From assembly GCF_022267515.1 (NCBI RefSeq), contig NZ_JAKFGB010000015.1:62001-126000 (forward strand): a DNA stretch of 64,000 bases. Direction: 5' to 3'. Below the pieces are notes generated by a model. The model was not told the DNA's origin. It worked only from the letters and a program-made list of their open reading frames with translations, and made no database searches. Position numbers and translations under genes: made by a program. How positions within the stretch are numbered: the first letter of the stretch is position 1; each line of letters starts with the position of its first letter. This DNA comes from Rubinisphaera margarita (lineage in GTDB: Bacteria > Planctomycetota > Planctomycetia > Planctomycetales > Planctomycetaceae). Below are positions 11,243 through 21,185 of the stretch, piece by piece.

Positions 11243-12344
11243 CCCGGGCCAGCGGCATGATGACATACTTGTATTCTTCTTCGCAGCGGAACACGGCCGG
11301 ATCTTCGCCGCCGATCAGACCCAGCTGAATCGTCGTTTCCGGCTCCAGTACCCGCAGAAACTCGGCGACGAACCGCGGATCGAACATGATCGCCAGCTCG
11401 TCTCCGTCGTAATCGATCGGCATTTCGACCTTCGACTGCCCGACATCGGCTGCCTGGGATTTCAAAGTTACGGTGCCCGGCGTGAAGACGAAATCGACGC
11501 CGCGGCTCTCATCGCTGGTCACAATCTGGGACTGCCGCACGAGGTTATGGAAGGGGCCTGCGACCAGATCGACTGAAATCGGAACATCACTCGGCAGCAC
11601 ATCGCGGAAGTTCGGGAAACGTCCTTCCACCAGGCGGGAATAGATCATGCAGTTGCCGCTGCGAACGGTGATTTCATTATCGCCCGGGGCGAGCAGGATT
11701 TCCGCGTCATCCCCTTCGATGCTGCGTTCAATCAGCGTCATGGCCTTACGGGGCACCACGATCGAACGGGTCTCGGAAACTTCTCCCTGGGTGCCGGACA
11801 CGGCTTCCATGACTGCCAGACGACGGCTGTCGGTGGCGGCCAGGACCATCTGAGTCGGAGCCATCTCGACGAAAATCCCGCCGAGGGCGTAACGCGTGCT
11901 TTCATCATCAGCCGCAAAAATCACGCGGCGAATTGCCTGTCGCAGTGCTTGACCCGAAATCGCGTAACAGGCTTCGGCTGAGAATGGAGCCACATCGGGA
12001 AACTCGCGGGGATCTTCCACCGGCAGCCGGAACTCGCTCTGTCCAGCCTGCACTTCGAGCAGGTCCTCGTTGACGTTCAGCACGATCTCATCGACGGTCA
12101 CTTCGCGGAGGATCTGCATCAGACGGGCGGTCGGCAGCAGAACTTCGCCGGTCGATCCGGTTTCGACTTCCGGAATCTGGTATCGCATGCCGATTTCGAG
12201 ATCGGTCGCCATCAGCATCGCCGAACCCGATTCAATCACGAGCTTCGTGTTCTTCAGAATGTCTTTCGGAGTTCGCGACGGAACAACTCCGGCGACGGTC
12301 TGCAGAGCGCCAGCCAGGACATCCCGTTTGAATTTCAGTTGCAT
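11235..12344 (-). CDS. dnaN: DNA polymerase III subunit beta (sliding clamp)
   Basis: The 369-residue processivity clamp of replicative DNA polymerase. It shows the three-fold clamp repeat pattern, beginning MQLKFKRDVLAGAL and including IVVPRKAMTLIERS, PNFRDVLP and the C-terminal YKYVIMPLARDA, which closes with the MPL(R/A) tail of the family. Length matches DnaN. It is the first gene of the leftward dnaN-dciA-gyrB block and begins next to the candidate replication origin at 12345-13095. No dnaA or recF is adjacent. Confidence 0.96.
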   Translation of the reverse strand: MQLKFKRDVLAGALQTVAGVVPSRTPKDILKNTKLVIESGSAMLMATDLEIGMRYQIPEVETGSTGEVLLPTARLMQILREVTVDEIVLNVNEDLLEVQAGQSEFRLPVEDPREFPDVAPFSAEACYAISGQALRQAIRRVIFAADDESTRYALGGIFVEMAPTQMVLAATDSRRLAVMEAVSGTQGEVSETRSIVVPRKAMTLIERSIEGDDAEILLAPGDNEITVRSGNCMIYSRLVEGRFPNFRDVLPSDVPISVDLVAGPFHNLVRQSQIVTSDESRGVDFVFTPGTVTLKSQAADVGQSKVEMPIDYDGDELAIMFDPRFVAEFLRVLEPETTIQLGLIGGEDPAVFRCEEEYKYVIMPLARDA

Positions 12345-12558
12345 AGCGACGTCGTCTCGTACTGGGGAAATTTTCGGCCTATCATTTACTTCAACAAGGC
12401 CTGTTATCTTAGCGAAATCGGCCTGAAAACGGAATCGTGGCCCGCCTGTTGCAAGTGGGAAGGAGACGGAGATTCCAGAGCGTCTCCCGGAAGACGTCGC
12501 ATGAAATTCTCAACGATGGTTTTCCACACCGGAGAGGACCGCAGGTCCCCTCCTTCTC

Positions 12559-12592
12559 TTTAAAGATTCTTAATTCAGTAACATTATTAAAA
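12559..12592. other. AT-rich candidate DNA unwinding element
   Basis: A run of strongly A+T-rich sequence (TTAAAGATTCTTAATTCAG, then AACATTATTAAAA) stands out in a GC-rich region, 15 bases from the first DnaA box. The role is inferred from its position. Confidence 0.45.
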
Positions 12593-12606
12593 GGGGCGGC
12601 CAGAAT

Positions 12607-12615
12607 TGTGGATAA
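12607..12615 (-). promoter_or_regulatory. DnaA box 1 (perfect)
   Basis: TGTGGATAA on the plus strand is the exact complement of the consensus DnaA box TTATCCACA. Confidence 0.65.
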
Positions 12616-12726
12616 CCGGCATCCAATATTTCGTAAGGCATGAATGGTCATTGTGTTACGAAAATTATAGACAGCGGAAATGGCGTTGAAAAGGTGTTGC
12701 CGGGTCGTGGAGTTCCGGTGTGAAGC

Positions 12727-12735
12727 CGTGGATAA
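12727..12735 (-). promoter_or_regulatory. DnaA box 2 (one mismatch)
   Basis: CGTGGATAA is the complement of TTATCCACG and differs from consensus only in the last base. It faces box 3 across a 9-base gap. Confidence 0.55.
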
Positions 12736-12744
12736 CTGGGGCGG

Positions 12745-12753
12745 TTATCCACA
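12745..12753 (+). promoter_or_regulatory. DnaA box 3 (perfect)
   Basis: TTATCCACA matches the consensus exactly. With the inverted box at 12727-12735 it forms a closely spaced, oppositely oriented pair. Confidence 0.65.
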
Positions 12754-13095
12754 GCAGAGAATTTCGCCGCATAACCCACAATCGAGCCCGGGATGAAGTG
12801 ACGACCGATCCACAAGTTTTCGACATGTCTTGAAGTCGATCGGGAAGCGATGTTCATCGCAGCTTCTTTGCGGCCAACGGTTCCCCACTGATCGATTTGA
12901 GTGCAGCAGTCGCAACAAATTCTTCCACCAACGGAGTGGCCGATCCGATTTCAGACGGGTCGTAACGCCACAGGAGGCGGTGTCCTCCGTGATTTTAACG
13001 ATCACAACGGCCCGCTCAGCTTACCCTGCACATGGCGCAGAATGGTGTGGCTTCGTCATGCACCCTCTCCGACGGATGAGCCGCCCGGATTGTGG

Positions 13096-14052
13096 TTATT
13101 CTTCTGGGCTGAAGAACTCGCCGCCGGTCAGCGGACGGCCTCGCAGATAATCAGCCGTTGCCATCGCTTTCTTCCCGGCCGGCTGCAGGCGGTCGACTGC
13201 GATCACACCATTTCCAGTACTCACAAGCATCCGGGAATCGCTTTGGACGACTTCGCCGGGTTTACCGGAGACCTCCAGCGAATGATCGGGCGTGATCTGG
13301 AGGATCAGCATGCGTTCCGAGGAGCCATCGAGACGATGGAGAAACGTGAACGGATTCGGCCAGGGCTGCATGGCGCGGATATGACAGTCGAGTTCAGCGG
13401 GCGACTGAGACCAGTCGATCAGTCCCTGTTCCTTGCGGATTTTCGGCGATTGTGTGACCTCGGTTTCATCCTGAACCAACGGTTTGGCTTCGCCGGCTTC
13501 GAGTAACCGAACCGTTTCGAGCAGAGCCTCGGCTCCGATTTCCGCCAGACGGTCGTGCAGTTCTCCGGAAGTTTCGCGGGGCTGGATCTCCGTTTCCATG
13601 CGAACGATCATGGGGCCGGCGTCGAGCTTTGGCTCGATCCGGAAGATCGTCACGCCTGACTTTTTGTCTCCCTTCCAGACGGCGTACTGCACCGGGGCGG
13701 CGCCACGATGCCGAGGCAGCAGCGATCCGTGGAGGTTGTACATCCCAAGCCGCGGAATGTTGATGACCTCCGCCTTGAGGATCTGTCCGTAAGCGGCAAC
13801 AAGAACAACGTCGGGCCGCAGAGACTGCAGTTTGCGGATCGACTCCTGCGTGTTGATCGATTCCGGCTGGAGCACCGGGATGCCGTTGGCTTCCGCGAAC
13901 TCTTTCAACGGATGCGGATGCGGCTTCCCCCGAGGGTTGAGCCGGTCCGGCTGCGTGATCAGCGCGGTGACATTGTGTCCGGATCCGACCAGAGCCTTGA
14001 ATCCCGGCAACGCAAAGGCGCCGGTTGCCATCATGACCACGTTGAGTGCCAT
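13096..14052 (-). CDS. fmt: Methionyl-tRNA formyltransferase
   Basis: This enzyme formylates initiator Met-tRNA using 10-formyl-tetrahydrofolate. At 318 residues it has the usual length. The N-terminal Rossmann domain carries the catalytic asparagine and histidine in YNLHGSLLPRHRGAAP and the catalytic aspartate in KLDAGPMI. The C-terminal anticodon-domain region follows (DCHIRAMQPWPNPFT). The family loop usually reads LLPRWRG; here the tryptophan is histidine. It lies downstream of def on the same strand with about 290 bases between, the classical def-fmt pairing. Confidence 0.95.
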   Translation of the reverse strand: MALNVVMMATGAFALPGFKALVGSGHNVTALITQPDRLNPRGKPHPHPLKEFAEANGIPVLQPESINTQESIRKLQSLRPDVVLVAAYGQILKAEVINIPRLGMYNLHGSLLPRHRGAAPVQYAVWKGDKKSGVTIFRIEPKLDAGPMIVRMETEIQPRETSGELHDRLAEIGAEALLETVRLLEAGEAKPLVQDETEVTQSPKIRKEQGLIDWSQSPAELDCHIRAMQPWPNPFTFLHRLDGSSERMLILQITPDHSLEVSGKPGEVVQSDSRMLVSTGNGVIAVDRLQPAGKKAMATADYLRGRPLTGGEFFSPEE

Positions 14053-14345
14053 TGTTGTCCTGCTTCCGTTTCAGCAGTAGAGCGTGAGACTTCGAAAGGG
14101 CGGCACAAACAGGGATTGCTGTGCGTCTTCGACGAGATTCTTTCATCATCAGGGATGGCACAGCGATTGATCTCTGTGTTGAACGCTCACCGTTCACGGT
14201 TCGACGTTATGCAGCAGCAAGAGGCTGCACCACCCGGAATTGAAAGTCCGGACCATTCTTTGTTATCCGAGTTTACTGCCGTTGCTACGGTTTTTCGTCC
14301 ACAGACAGGAATGTCTGTCCCACTGGCTTCTGATGACGAAGTGGG

Positions 14346-14927
14346 TTACGCGTTGCCGGCGGCCAGCTGTTTCAGGGTTTTGGTCAGTTCATCGTCGCTG
14401 GGGATTTTGTCTTTGCCCTGAGCATCGCGGAACTGGGCTTCGAAGTCATCGACCACAGCCGCCACTTTGGCCCGTTCGACTTCGGTCATGCGATCGATGA
14501 AGAGAATACCGTCAATATGGTCGTTCTCGTGCTGGACAGCCCGGGCGGCGAGATCGTTGAGGTCGTAGCTCATCAGTTCGCCCTTGAGGTTATAGGCTTC
14601 GACGGTGATTTCCGCCGAGCGTTCGACCGGACCATACAGTTCCGGGAAGCTGAGGCAGCCTTCTTCACCAACTTCCTGGCCACGGCGTTTTTTGATCACC
14701 GGGTTGATGAAGACGATCTCTTCATCCTTTTCTTCCGGTTCAGCCGTCAGGTTAATGATGAACAACCGGTAGGGAAGGGCGACCTGATTGGCGGCCAGAC
14801 CGATTCCCCTGGCGTCATACATCAGTTCGAACATCTCAGCCACGGTCTTCCGCAGTGAGGCATCGATTGCGCGGACGGGAGCCGACTTGAAGTGCAGAGC
14901 GGGATGAGGATAAAGGACGATTTCCAT
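14346..14927 (-). CDS. def: Peptide deformylase
   Basis: This metalloenzyme removes the N-formyl group from nascent proteins. From the ATG at 14927 it has 193 residues, matching the family. All three motifs are present: GIGLAANQ (41-48), EGCLSFP with the metal ligand C91, and QHENDHIDG with ligands H133 and H137. Upstream in-frame ATGs exist, but MEIVLYPHPAL is the usual N-terminus. It is divergent from glycyl-tRNA synthetase and upstream of fmt. The 293-base gap before fmt holds no gene I can support. Confidence 0.95.
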   Translation of the reverse strand: MEIVLYPHPALHFKSAPVRAIDASLRKTVAEMFELMYDARGIGLAANQVALPYRLFIINLTAEPEEKDEEIVFINPVIKKRRGQEVGEEGCLSFPELYGPVERSAEITVEAYNLKGELMSYDLNDLAARAVQHENDHIDGILFIDRMTEVERAKVAAVVDDFEAQFRDAQGKDKIPSDDELTKTLKQLAAGNA

Positions 14928-15142
14928 GAAGAAAGCCTGTTTGTAGCGGCGTTTGGTCTGTTTTTCCGCAGTATAGTGCGACCGGGAAGTGAATTGAAAC
15001 GTCGTCTCCGGCCCCGGGAAGTTCAATAGTCACGGCCGGCGGTCGTATGCTATTCTTGAACTTTGCTGTCCGGTTCGTGTCAGTCCCGACAGTCGCAGAT
15101 TTCAGACCAGAACGCTCCTCCGATACTTGAGAAAACGAACGA

Positions 15143-16804
<1,662 letters not shown>

Positions 16805-16856
16805 AGTCGAGCATCCGCAAGGGGCTGCGGTCCCTGCAGCCGCAGCTACGAAATTC

Positions 16857-16888
16857 ACAAGACCCAGCCCCGTTTGGCTGGGTCTTGT
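16857..16888 (+). terminator. Hairpin terminator after glyQS
   Basis: A perfect 13-bp stem (ACAAGACCCAGCC pairing with GGCTGGGTCTTGT) with a 6-base loop, 53 bases after the glyQS stop. No long U-tract follows. Confidence 0.7.
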
Positions 16889-17105
16889 CGATTCGGCTCT
16901 GGATCGCTGAATTCCGGGGCTCTGGAGCGAATTGCCGATTGCCAGAAGAATTCCCGCAGGATAACATTTGCGCACCTCGTCGAAACTTCCGATACTCATC
17001 GGGGTTCCATCGACTGAGATGTTGCTTCTGGCGTGCCTGCTGCCGCACGTCCCGACGCTACTGAGCGGTTTCTCGTCCTTTCCTTTCATCTCTCTGGAGA
17101 TTCGT

Positions 17106-18053
17106 ATGCGCACTTCCTCCGTAGTAGCCCGAGATCGGTCTGCTTTCACACTGATCGAACTTCTCGTGGTTATTGCAATTATTGCGATCCTCGTGGCCCT
17201 GCTGCTGCCTGCTGTCCAACAGGCTCGCGAAGCGGCTCGACGATCGAGCTGCAAGAATCAGCTCAAGCAGATCGGCCTGGCTCTCCACAACTACCACGAC
17301 ACCCACCGCGTCTTCCCTTATGGGGCGATGGGCCGACCAAACTCGGCGACCGCTCCGGCGAACAACATGGGCTGGCAGGTCATGATTCTGCCCTTCGTCG
17401 AAGAAAGCGCCCTGTATGACCTCGTCGATTTCAACCTGAACTACACGGCTGCTGCCAACGTGGCCGTCAGTCAGAACAAGGTCGACTCGTACTTCTGTCC
17501 CAGTGCCCGCAGTACCGATATCTTCTCCACCACGGCTGCCGTGTTCACGAACCACTACGTGGGCGTTGCCGGAGCCAAAGGACCGCGACCGGCTCCATTG
17601 ACGGGCAGTTATGGCCACTTCGGCAATACGACGACCGATCATGGCGGGGTCGCGAACAACGGTCTGCTCGGGCGGAATACCTGCTTCGGATTTGCTGACA
17701 ACACAGATGGAACTTCCAACACGATTATTGTCGGCGAAGTATCGGGCCGGCCGGAAACGGGGTTCACCAACGCCCTTCGTCCGTGGACTCAGGGATTGAG
17801 CAACGACACAGGCGGTGCGGCGATGTATTCCAGTAAGAACGTTCAGAGAACGATTAACCAGCTTCCGAACGTTTACACCGGCGGCACGGCGACACGGCTG
17901 TTCAACGATGTCGCATTCAGCAGCCAGCACACCGGGGGAGCTCAGTTCTGCCTGGCCGATGGATCCGTCCGTTTCCTCTCGGAAAACATCAGCTTCCAGA
18001 CCTATCAGGGTCTTGCGACCCGTGATGAAGGCGAAGTGATCGGCGAGTTCTAA
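17106..18053 (+). CDS. DUF1559 protein with type IV pilin-like N-terminus (copy 1)
   Basis: A 315-residue planctomycete family protein. The prepilin-type methylation/cleavage motif is FTLIELLVVIAIIAIL, followed by VALLLPAVQQAREAARRSSC. The family C-terminal H-X9-DG signature is HTGGAQFCLADG, and the chain ends DEGEVIGEF. The start at 17106 is supported by CTGGAGA 6-7 bases upstream; the frame is open further up. Members are exported and may form surface fibres, but their role is not established. A strong terminator follows. A second member is at 25432-26472. Confidence 0.92.
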   Translation: MRTSSVVARDRSAFTLIELLVVIAIIAILVALLLPAVQQAREAARRSSCKNQLKQIGLALHNYHDTHRVFPYGAMGRPNSATAPANNMGWQVMILPFVEESALYDLVDFNLNYTAAANVAVSQNKVDSYFCPSARSTDIFSTTAAVFTNHYVGVAGAKGPRPAPLTGSYGHFGNTTTDHGGVANNGLLGRNTCFGFADNTDGTSNTIIVGEVSGRPETGFTNALRPWTQGLSNDTGGAAMYSSKNVQRTINQLPNVYTGGTATRLFNDVAFSSQHTGGAQFCLADGSVRFLSENISFQTYQGLATRDEGEVIGEF

Positions 18054-18083
18054 ACGAAACCGTTGGACGGGAATCTGATCGAC

Positions 18084-18125
18084 AAAGAACCGGATCGCAC
18101 CAGGTGTGGTCCGGTTCTTTTCTTT
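18084..18125 (+). terminator. Intrinsic terminator after DUF1559 gene 1
   Basis: A perfect 11-bp stem (AAAGAACCGGA pairing with TCCGGTTCTTT), an inner CACC/GGTG stem, then TCTTTTCTTTT. It sits between convergent genes and may also help terminate the shikimate kinase gene, whose stop is at 18130. Confidence 0.85.
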
Positions 18126-18129
18126 TGTC

Positions 18130-18639
18130 CTATGTCTGTTCGGCGATGACGGCGGCGATCTGATCCGGGGTCAGCCCGGCGCATTCGACGGTCACCTCGG
18201 CGTACTGCTCATACAGGCGGCAGCGTTCGCGATACATCGCGGCGAACGACTGCCCTTCCGGCCGGGCCAGTCCCCGTTGCGCTTCGTTGTTCACGCGGTT
18301 CTGCAACTCGTTGAGTTCGACCTTGAGATAGACGATCGGCCCCAGAGTTCGCAGATGCTCCATGGCCGAGTCGCTGTAGACCGCACTCCCACCGGTGGCG
18401 ATGACGGTGTTCTGCAGATCGAGTGACCCGAGCACCCCGGCTTCGATCTCGCGCAGTTCGAGATAGCCCCGACGGTCGACGATCTCCTGCAGTGTCGTTT
18501 CTTCCTGCAACTGGATGAGCACATCGGTATCGACAAAATCACGAGCCGTCAGCTTGGCCAGCAGCACACCAATCGTACTCTTGCCAGCGCCCGGCATTCC
18601 GATGAGAACCAGATTGCGTTTCCGCGTGAACTCGTTCAT
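18130..18639 (-). CDS. aroK: Shikimate kinase
   Basis: This enzyme phosphorylates shikimate in the chorismate pathway. At 169 residues it has the family length. The P-loop GMPGAGKST is near the N-terminus, followed by FVDTDVLI (DXD), a substrate-arginine helix (RRGYLELREIE), the glycine motif ATGGSAV and the lid RGLARPEGQSF. The glycine motif is GGS rather than the common GGG. It is followed closely upstream by the dodecin gene (9 bases apart), with which it may be co-transcribed. Confidence 0.88.
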   Translation of the reverse strand: MNEFTRKRNLVLIGMPGAGKSTIGVLLAKLTARDFVDTDVLIQLQEETTLQEIVDRRGYLELREIEAGVLGSLDLQNTVIATGGSAVYSDSAMEHLRTLGPIVYLKVELNELQNRVNNEAQRGLARPEGQSFAAMYRERCRLYEQYAEVTVECAGLTPDQIAAVIAEQT

Positions 18640-18648
18640 ACGCGGGGA

Positions 18649-18858
18649 TCAGTCGTTGATCCGGAAGCCGAACTTCACGGTCACCTGAAAGTGGGCGATC
18701 TTGCCATCGACGATATGGCCTCGATGTTCAACAACTTCGTACCAGGAAATATCGCTCACGCTCGAACTCGCCTTGGCCAGCGCATTGCGGATCGCATCAT
18801 CCGAGGACGTCGTGGAACTGCCGACGATCTCAATCTTCTTATAAACGTGGTCACTCAT
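18649..18858 (-). CDS. Dodecin family flavin-binding protein
   Basis: A 69-residue dodecin. Family members assemble as dodecamers that store flavins stacked by a tryptophan. Visible hallmarks are HVYKKIEIVGSSTTSSDDAI, the tryptophan in DISWYEVVEHRGHI and the C-terminal strand AHFQVTVKFGFRI. Two adjacent ATGs (18861 and 18858) are possible starts. It lies 9 bases upstream of aroK on the same strand. Confidence 0.92.
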   Translation of the reverse strand: MSDHVYKKIEIVGSSTTSSDDAIRNALAKASSSVSDISWYEVVEHRGHIVDGKIAHFQVTVKFGFRIND

Positions 18859-18961
18859 CACAGAGGTCTTTCTTCAGAGTCGGTACGCATTCATTTCGCC
18901 TGTTGTCCAGGCGAAGAGTTTCTTCACCCCAGTGTAGTGCAAGCCCGGCGTCCGCCTAGAG

Positions 18962-18987
18962 CATTTTCAGGCTTCTCCTGCAGTCGC
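18962..18987. repeat. Short dispersed repeat, copy 1
   Basis: A 26-base sequence beginning CATTTTCAGGCTTCTCC that recurs with two mismatches at 36078-36103. This copy covers the 3' end of the phosphatase gene and supplies its last codons and stop. Confidence 0.5.
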
Positions 18988-19398
18988 CCGTGCGCGGTCC
19001 TGGATCTCTTTGAACAGGATCGGAGAAAAATCACAAGGGCCCGTCGATGTCACCACATGGAGGGCTTCTGAGAAACTCGTCCCTTGCGTTCGGGCGAGCG
19101 CAGCTGCCGTAATTAATGGAGAACGACTCATTCCTCCGCTGCAGGCAATGAGAACTTTGAGTTTCGAGTGGATCAGTTCCACGACCGTATCAATTGCAAA
19201 ATCCAATAACCGGCCATCGTTGTCGCCTCCATCAATGAGAGGGATTCGGCAGTAGATCAGTTCCCGGCTGAGTGTCGCCGGAGGTTCTTCCATCGCGACG
19301 TCGACCACGGCTGCGAACTCGGCACTCATCAGGGTGCGCAGATCCCGGGCGTCCCCGGCATGACCTGTGTAGACGCGATGAGCCAGTACTTCTCGCAT
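18967..19398 (-). CDS. Dual-specificity/tyrosine phosphatase-like protein
   Basis: A 143-residue protein with a cysteine-phosphatase signature, CSGGMSRSP (C-X5-R-S), preceded by a strand (LKVLIACSGG) as in DSP/PTP domains. An aspartate-rich loop (IPLIDGGDNDGRLLD) is a possible general-acid region. Its ATG shares one base with the stop of the HTH regulator upstream (TGATG), so it is probably translated as the last gene of a three-gene operon. The substrate is unknown. The final residues are encoded in a sequence that resembles a dispersed repeat. Confidence 0.75.
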   Translation of the reverse strand: MREVLAHRVYTGHAGDARDLRTLMSAEFAAVVDVAMEEPPATLSRELIYCRIPLIDGGDNDGRLLDFAIDTVVELIHSKLKVLIACSGGMSRSPLITAAALARTQGTSFSEALHVVTSTGPCDFSPILFKEIQDRARATAGEA

Positions 19399-19622
19399 CA
19401 GGTACTCCCCTCAAACCAGAAGATGTCGTCGACGGCTGTCTCGAACAGTTGAGCGATGCGTAGAGCCAGTGCCAGTGACGGTGTGTACCCCCCGCGTTCC
19501 AATGCGACGATGGTCTGCCGCGTGATCCCCAGCTGGTCAGCGATTTCCTGCTGAGTCATGCCCGTGTCGGTTCGCAGTTCGCGAACACGGTTGAGTAGCC
19601 GAGGTTCTAATTTACGCGGCAT
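19398..19622 (-). CDS. Small HTH transcriptional regulator (Cro/C1 family)
   Basis: A 74-residue XRE-type DNA-binding protein. The helix-turn-helix reads MTQQEIADQLGITRQTIVALERGGYTPS, followed by LALALRIAQLFETAVDDIFWFE, as in the short YozG-like regulators. It overlaps the upstream membrane protein gene by 11 bases and the phosphatase gene by one base. Small regulators of this kind often sit next to a small membrane protein and repress their own operon; the inverted repeat at 20052-20086 is a candidate operator. Confidence 0.9.
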   Translation of the reverse strand: MPRKLEPRLLNRVRELRTDTGMTQQEIADQLGITRQTIVALERGGYTPSLALALRIAQLFETAVDDIFWFEGST

Positions 19623-20010
19623 GATCAGCTCGATACTGCACAACCGCAACCAGTCCCTTCACCAGACAGGAGAGGGTAAAAGCGGTCCAGACCATCCAGA
19701 CCAGGGTCGATTTAGGCACGGACGGTTCGTCGCCGAATGCAACCAGGACCGACAGGCCGCAGATGAGAACGATCATTGCCACGGCGACACCCGTATGACG
19801 TGCACCAATTTCGATCGCCTGATCCCGCTCGTCAATAATCCGACCTTTGGCTCCTTGTGTGAGAAAGACTCGACCGAACGCGATCAGGGCGAGAAATGCA
19901 AACCCGGCCGGGGCGACTTCGGGCACAACGAGGAGAAGAATCAGAACGACCGAGAGACTGAGCAGCGAAACTCCCAGTTCCCACCAGCAGGCTTTTTCCA
20001 TCGACGTCAT
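19612..20010 (-). CDS. Small integral membrane protein in the HTH operon (DUF2178-like)
   Basis: A 132-residue protein with four predicted membrane segments, near residues 12-30, 32-50, 72-92 and 105-125. A conserved-looking loop, DERDQAIEIGARHTG, is similar to the DERD..I...A motif of small membrane proteins encoded beside HTH regulators. The start at 20010 has GGGGACG upstream. The downstream regulator gene begins inside its 3' end. The function of these pairs is not known to me. Confidence 0.7.
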   Translation of the reverse strand: MTSMEKACWWELGVSLLSLSVVLILLLVVPEVAPAGFAFLALIAFGRVFLTQGAKGRIIDERDQAIEIGARHTGVAVAMIVLICGLSVLVAFGDEPSVPKSTLVWMVWTAFTLSCLVKGLVAVVQYRADHAA

Positions 20011-20051
20011 ACCGCGTCCCCTGAATGCTCGAGAATGAGACCGTGAATGTA

Positions 20052-20086
20052 TAATAAACTTTTCTTTATTCGCGCCAAGTTTATTA
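20052..20086. promoter_or_regulatory. Candidate operator of the membrane protein-HTH-phosphatase operon
   Basis: A perfect 10-bp inverted repeat, TAATAAACTT and AAGTTTATTA, with a 15-base spacer, in an AT-rich patch 42-76 bases upstream of the operon's first start codon. Spacing and position suit a dimeric small HTH repressor acting on its own promoter. The half-site spacing is 25 bases centre to centre. Confidence 0.5.
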
Positions 20087-20183
20087 GTCTTTCCTGTTCT
20101 CGATCCGAAGGATCCTTGCATCGCAGTGATTATGCACGAGCATGAAAAGGGAACAGCCGCCGCATCCATGGGAGAAACGAACG

Positions 20184-20705
<522 letters not shown>

Positions 20706-21185
20706 AAGGCGATCTACAAGCTTTTGAGCCTCCACTGCAGAGGAACATCCCGGTTGCTCTCGATCAGTTTTCGGGCTGAATAATCGACGAATTTGGGAAA
20801 TCGAGCTCCCTGCCGGCAAAAAACGGGTGAGATTTGCCCCCGCCCGCAGGTGATTAATAGAGACGTTCCAGACATCTCTTCTGCCCATCGATCGAGATCG
20901 GGTCGATGTCATGGTGATCACTGTTCCGACGGCCAGTGCACTGGGCAGCGGGCATTGCGGGGGCATGTGCGGGCCTTTCGCAGTGCTCGCTGTCCGCAAT
21001 GGCTTCCCGCACCGCTGTCACGACCGCCGAAGCCTTGTTTTTCCTTCGGTATAGTCCGAACTCCGATAGCGCGACATCTCCCGCCCGACCCGTGAAATCG
21101 GGGGCGAAGTTGAGATCGCTGCAGCTTGCCCGGTATGCTTCCTATCGGAATGCGCTGATCTTTGAATCGCTCAGGAGACCGCCCG
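20706..21185. other. Intergenic region before the sulfatase genes
   Basis: A 480-base stretch with no ORF showing family features. The end carries the ribosome binding site of the sulfatase gene (AGGAG, 8 bases before the ATG at 21186). No promoter or hairpin is convincing. Confidence 0.4.

Larger units (their letters stand above)
12345..13095. other. Candidate chromosomal replication origin (oriC)
   Basis: A 751-base gene-free region next to dnaN. It contains two perfect DnaA boxes (TTATCCACA on the minus strand at 12607-12615 and on the plus strand at 12745-12753) and a one-mismatch box at 12727-12735. An AT-rich patch lies at about 12559-12592 and is a candidate unwinding element. Short ORFs here have no family features and run in several frames, so I treat them as non-coding. 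The dnaN promoter should also lie at its left edge. A GC-skew switch could not be measured. Confidence 0.65.

Noticed and set aside
12409..13005. Short ORFs in the region upstream of dnaN
   Set aside because: Several frames on both strands are open, none has a family feature, and the DnaA boxes point to non-coding origin sequence.
12345..13095. A dnaA gene near the candidate origin
   Set aside because: No reading frame with AAA+ or DnaA domain IV features is found within several kilobases.
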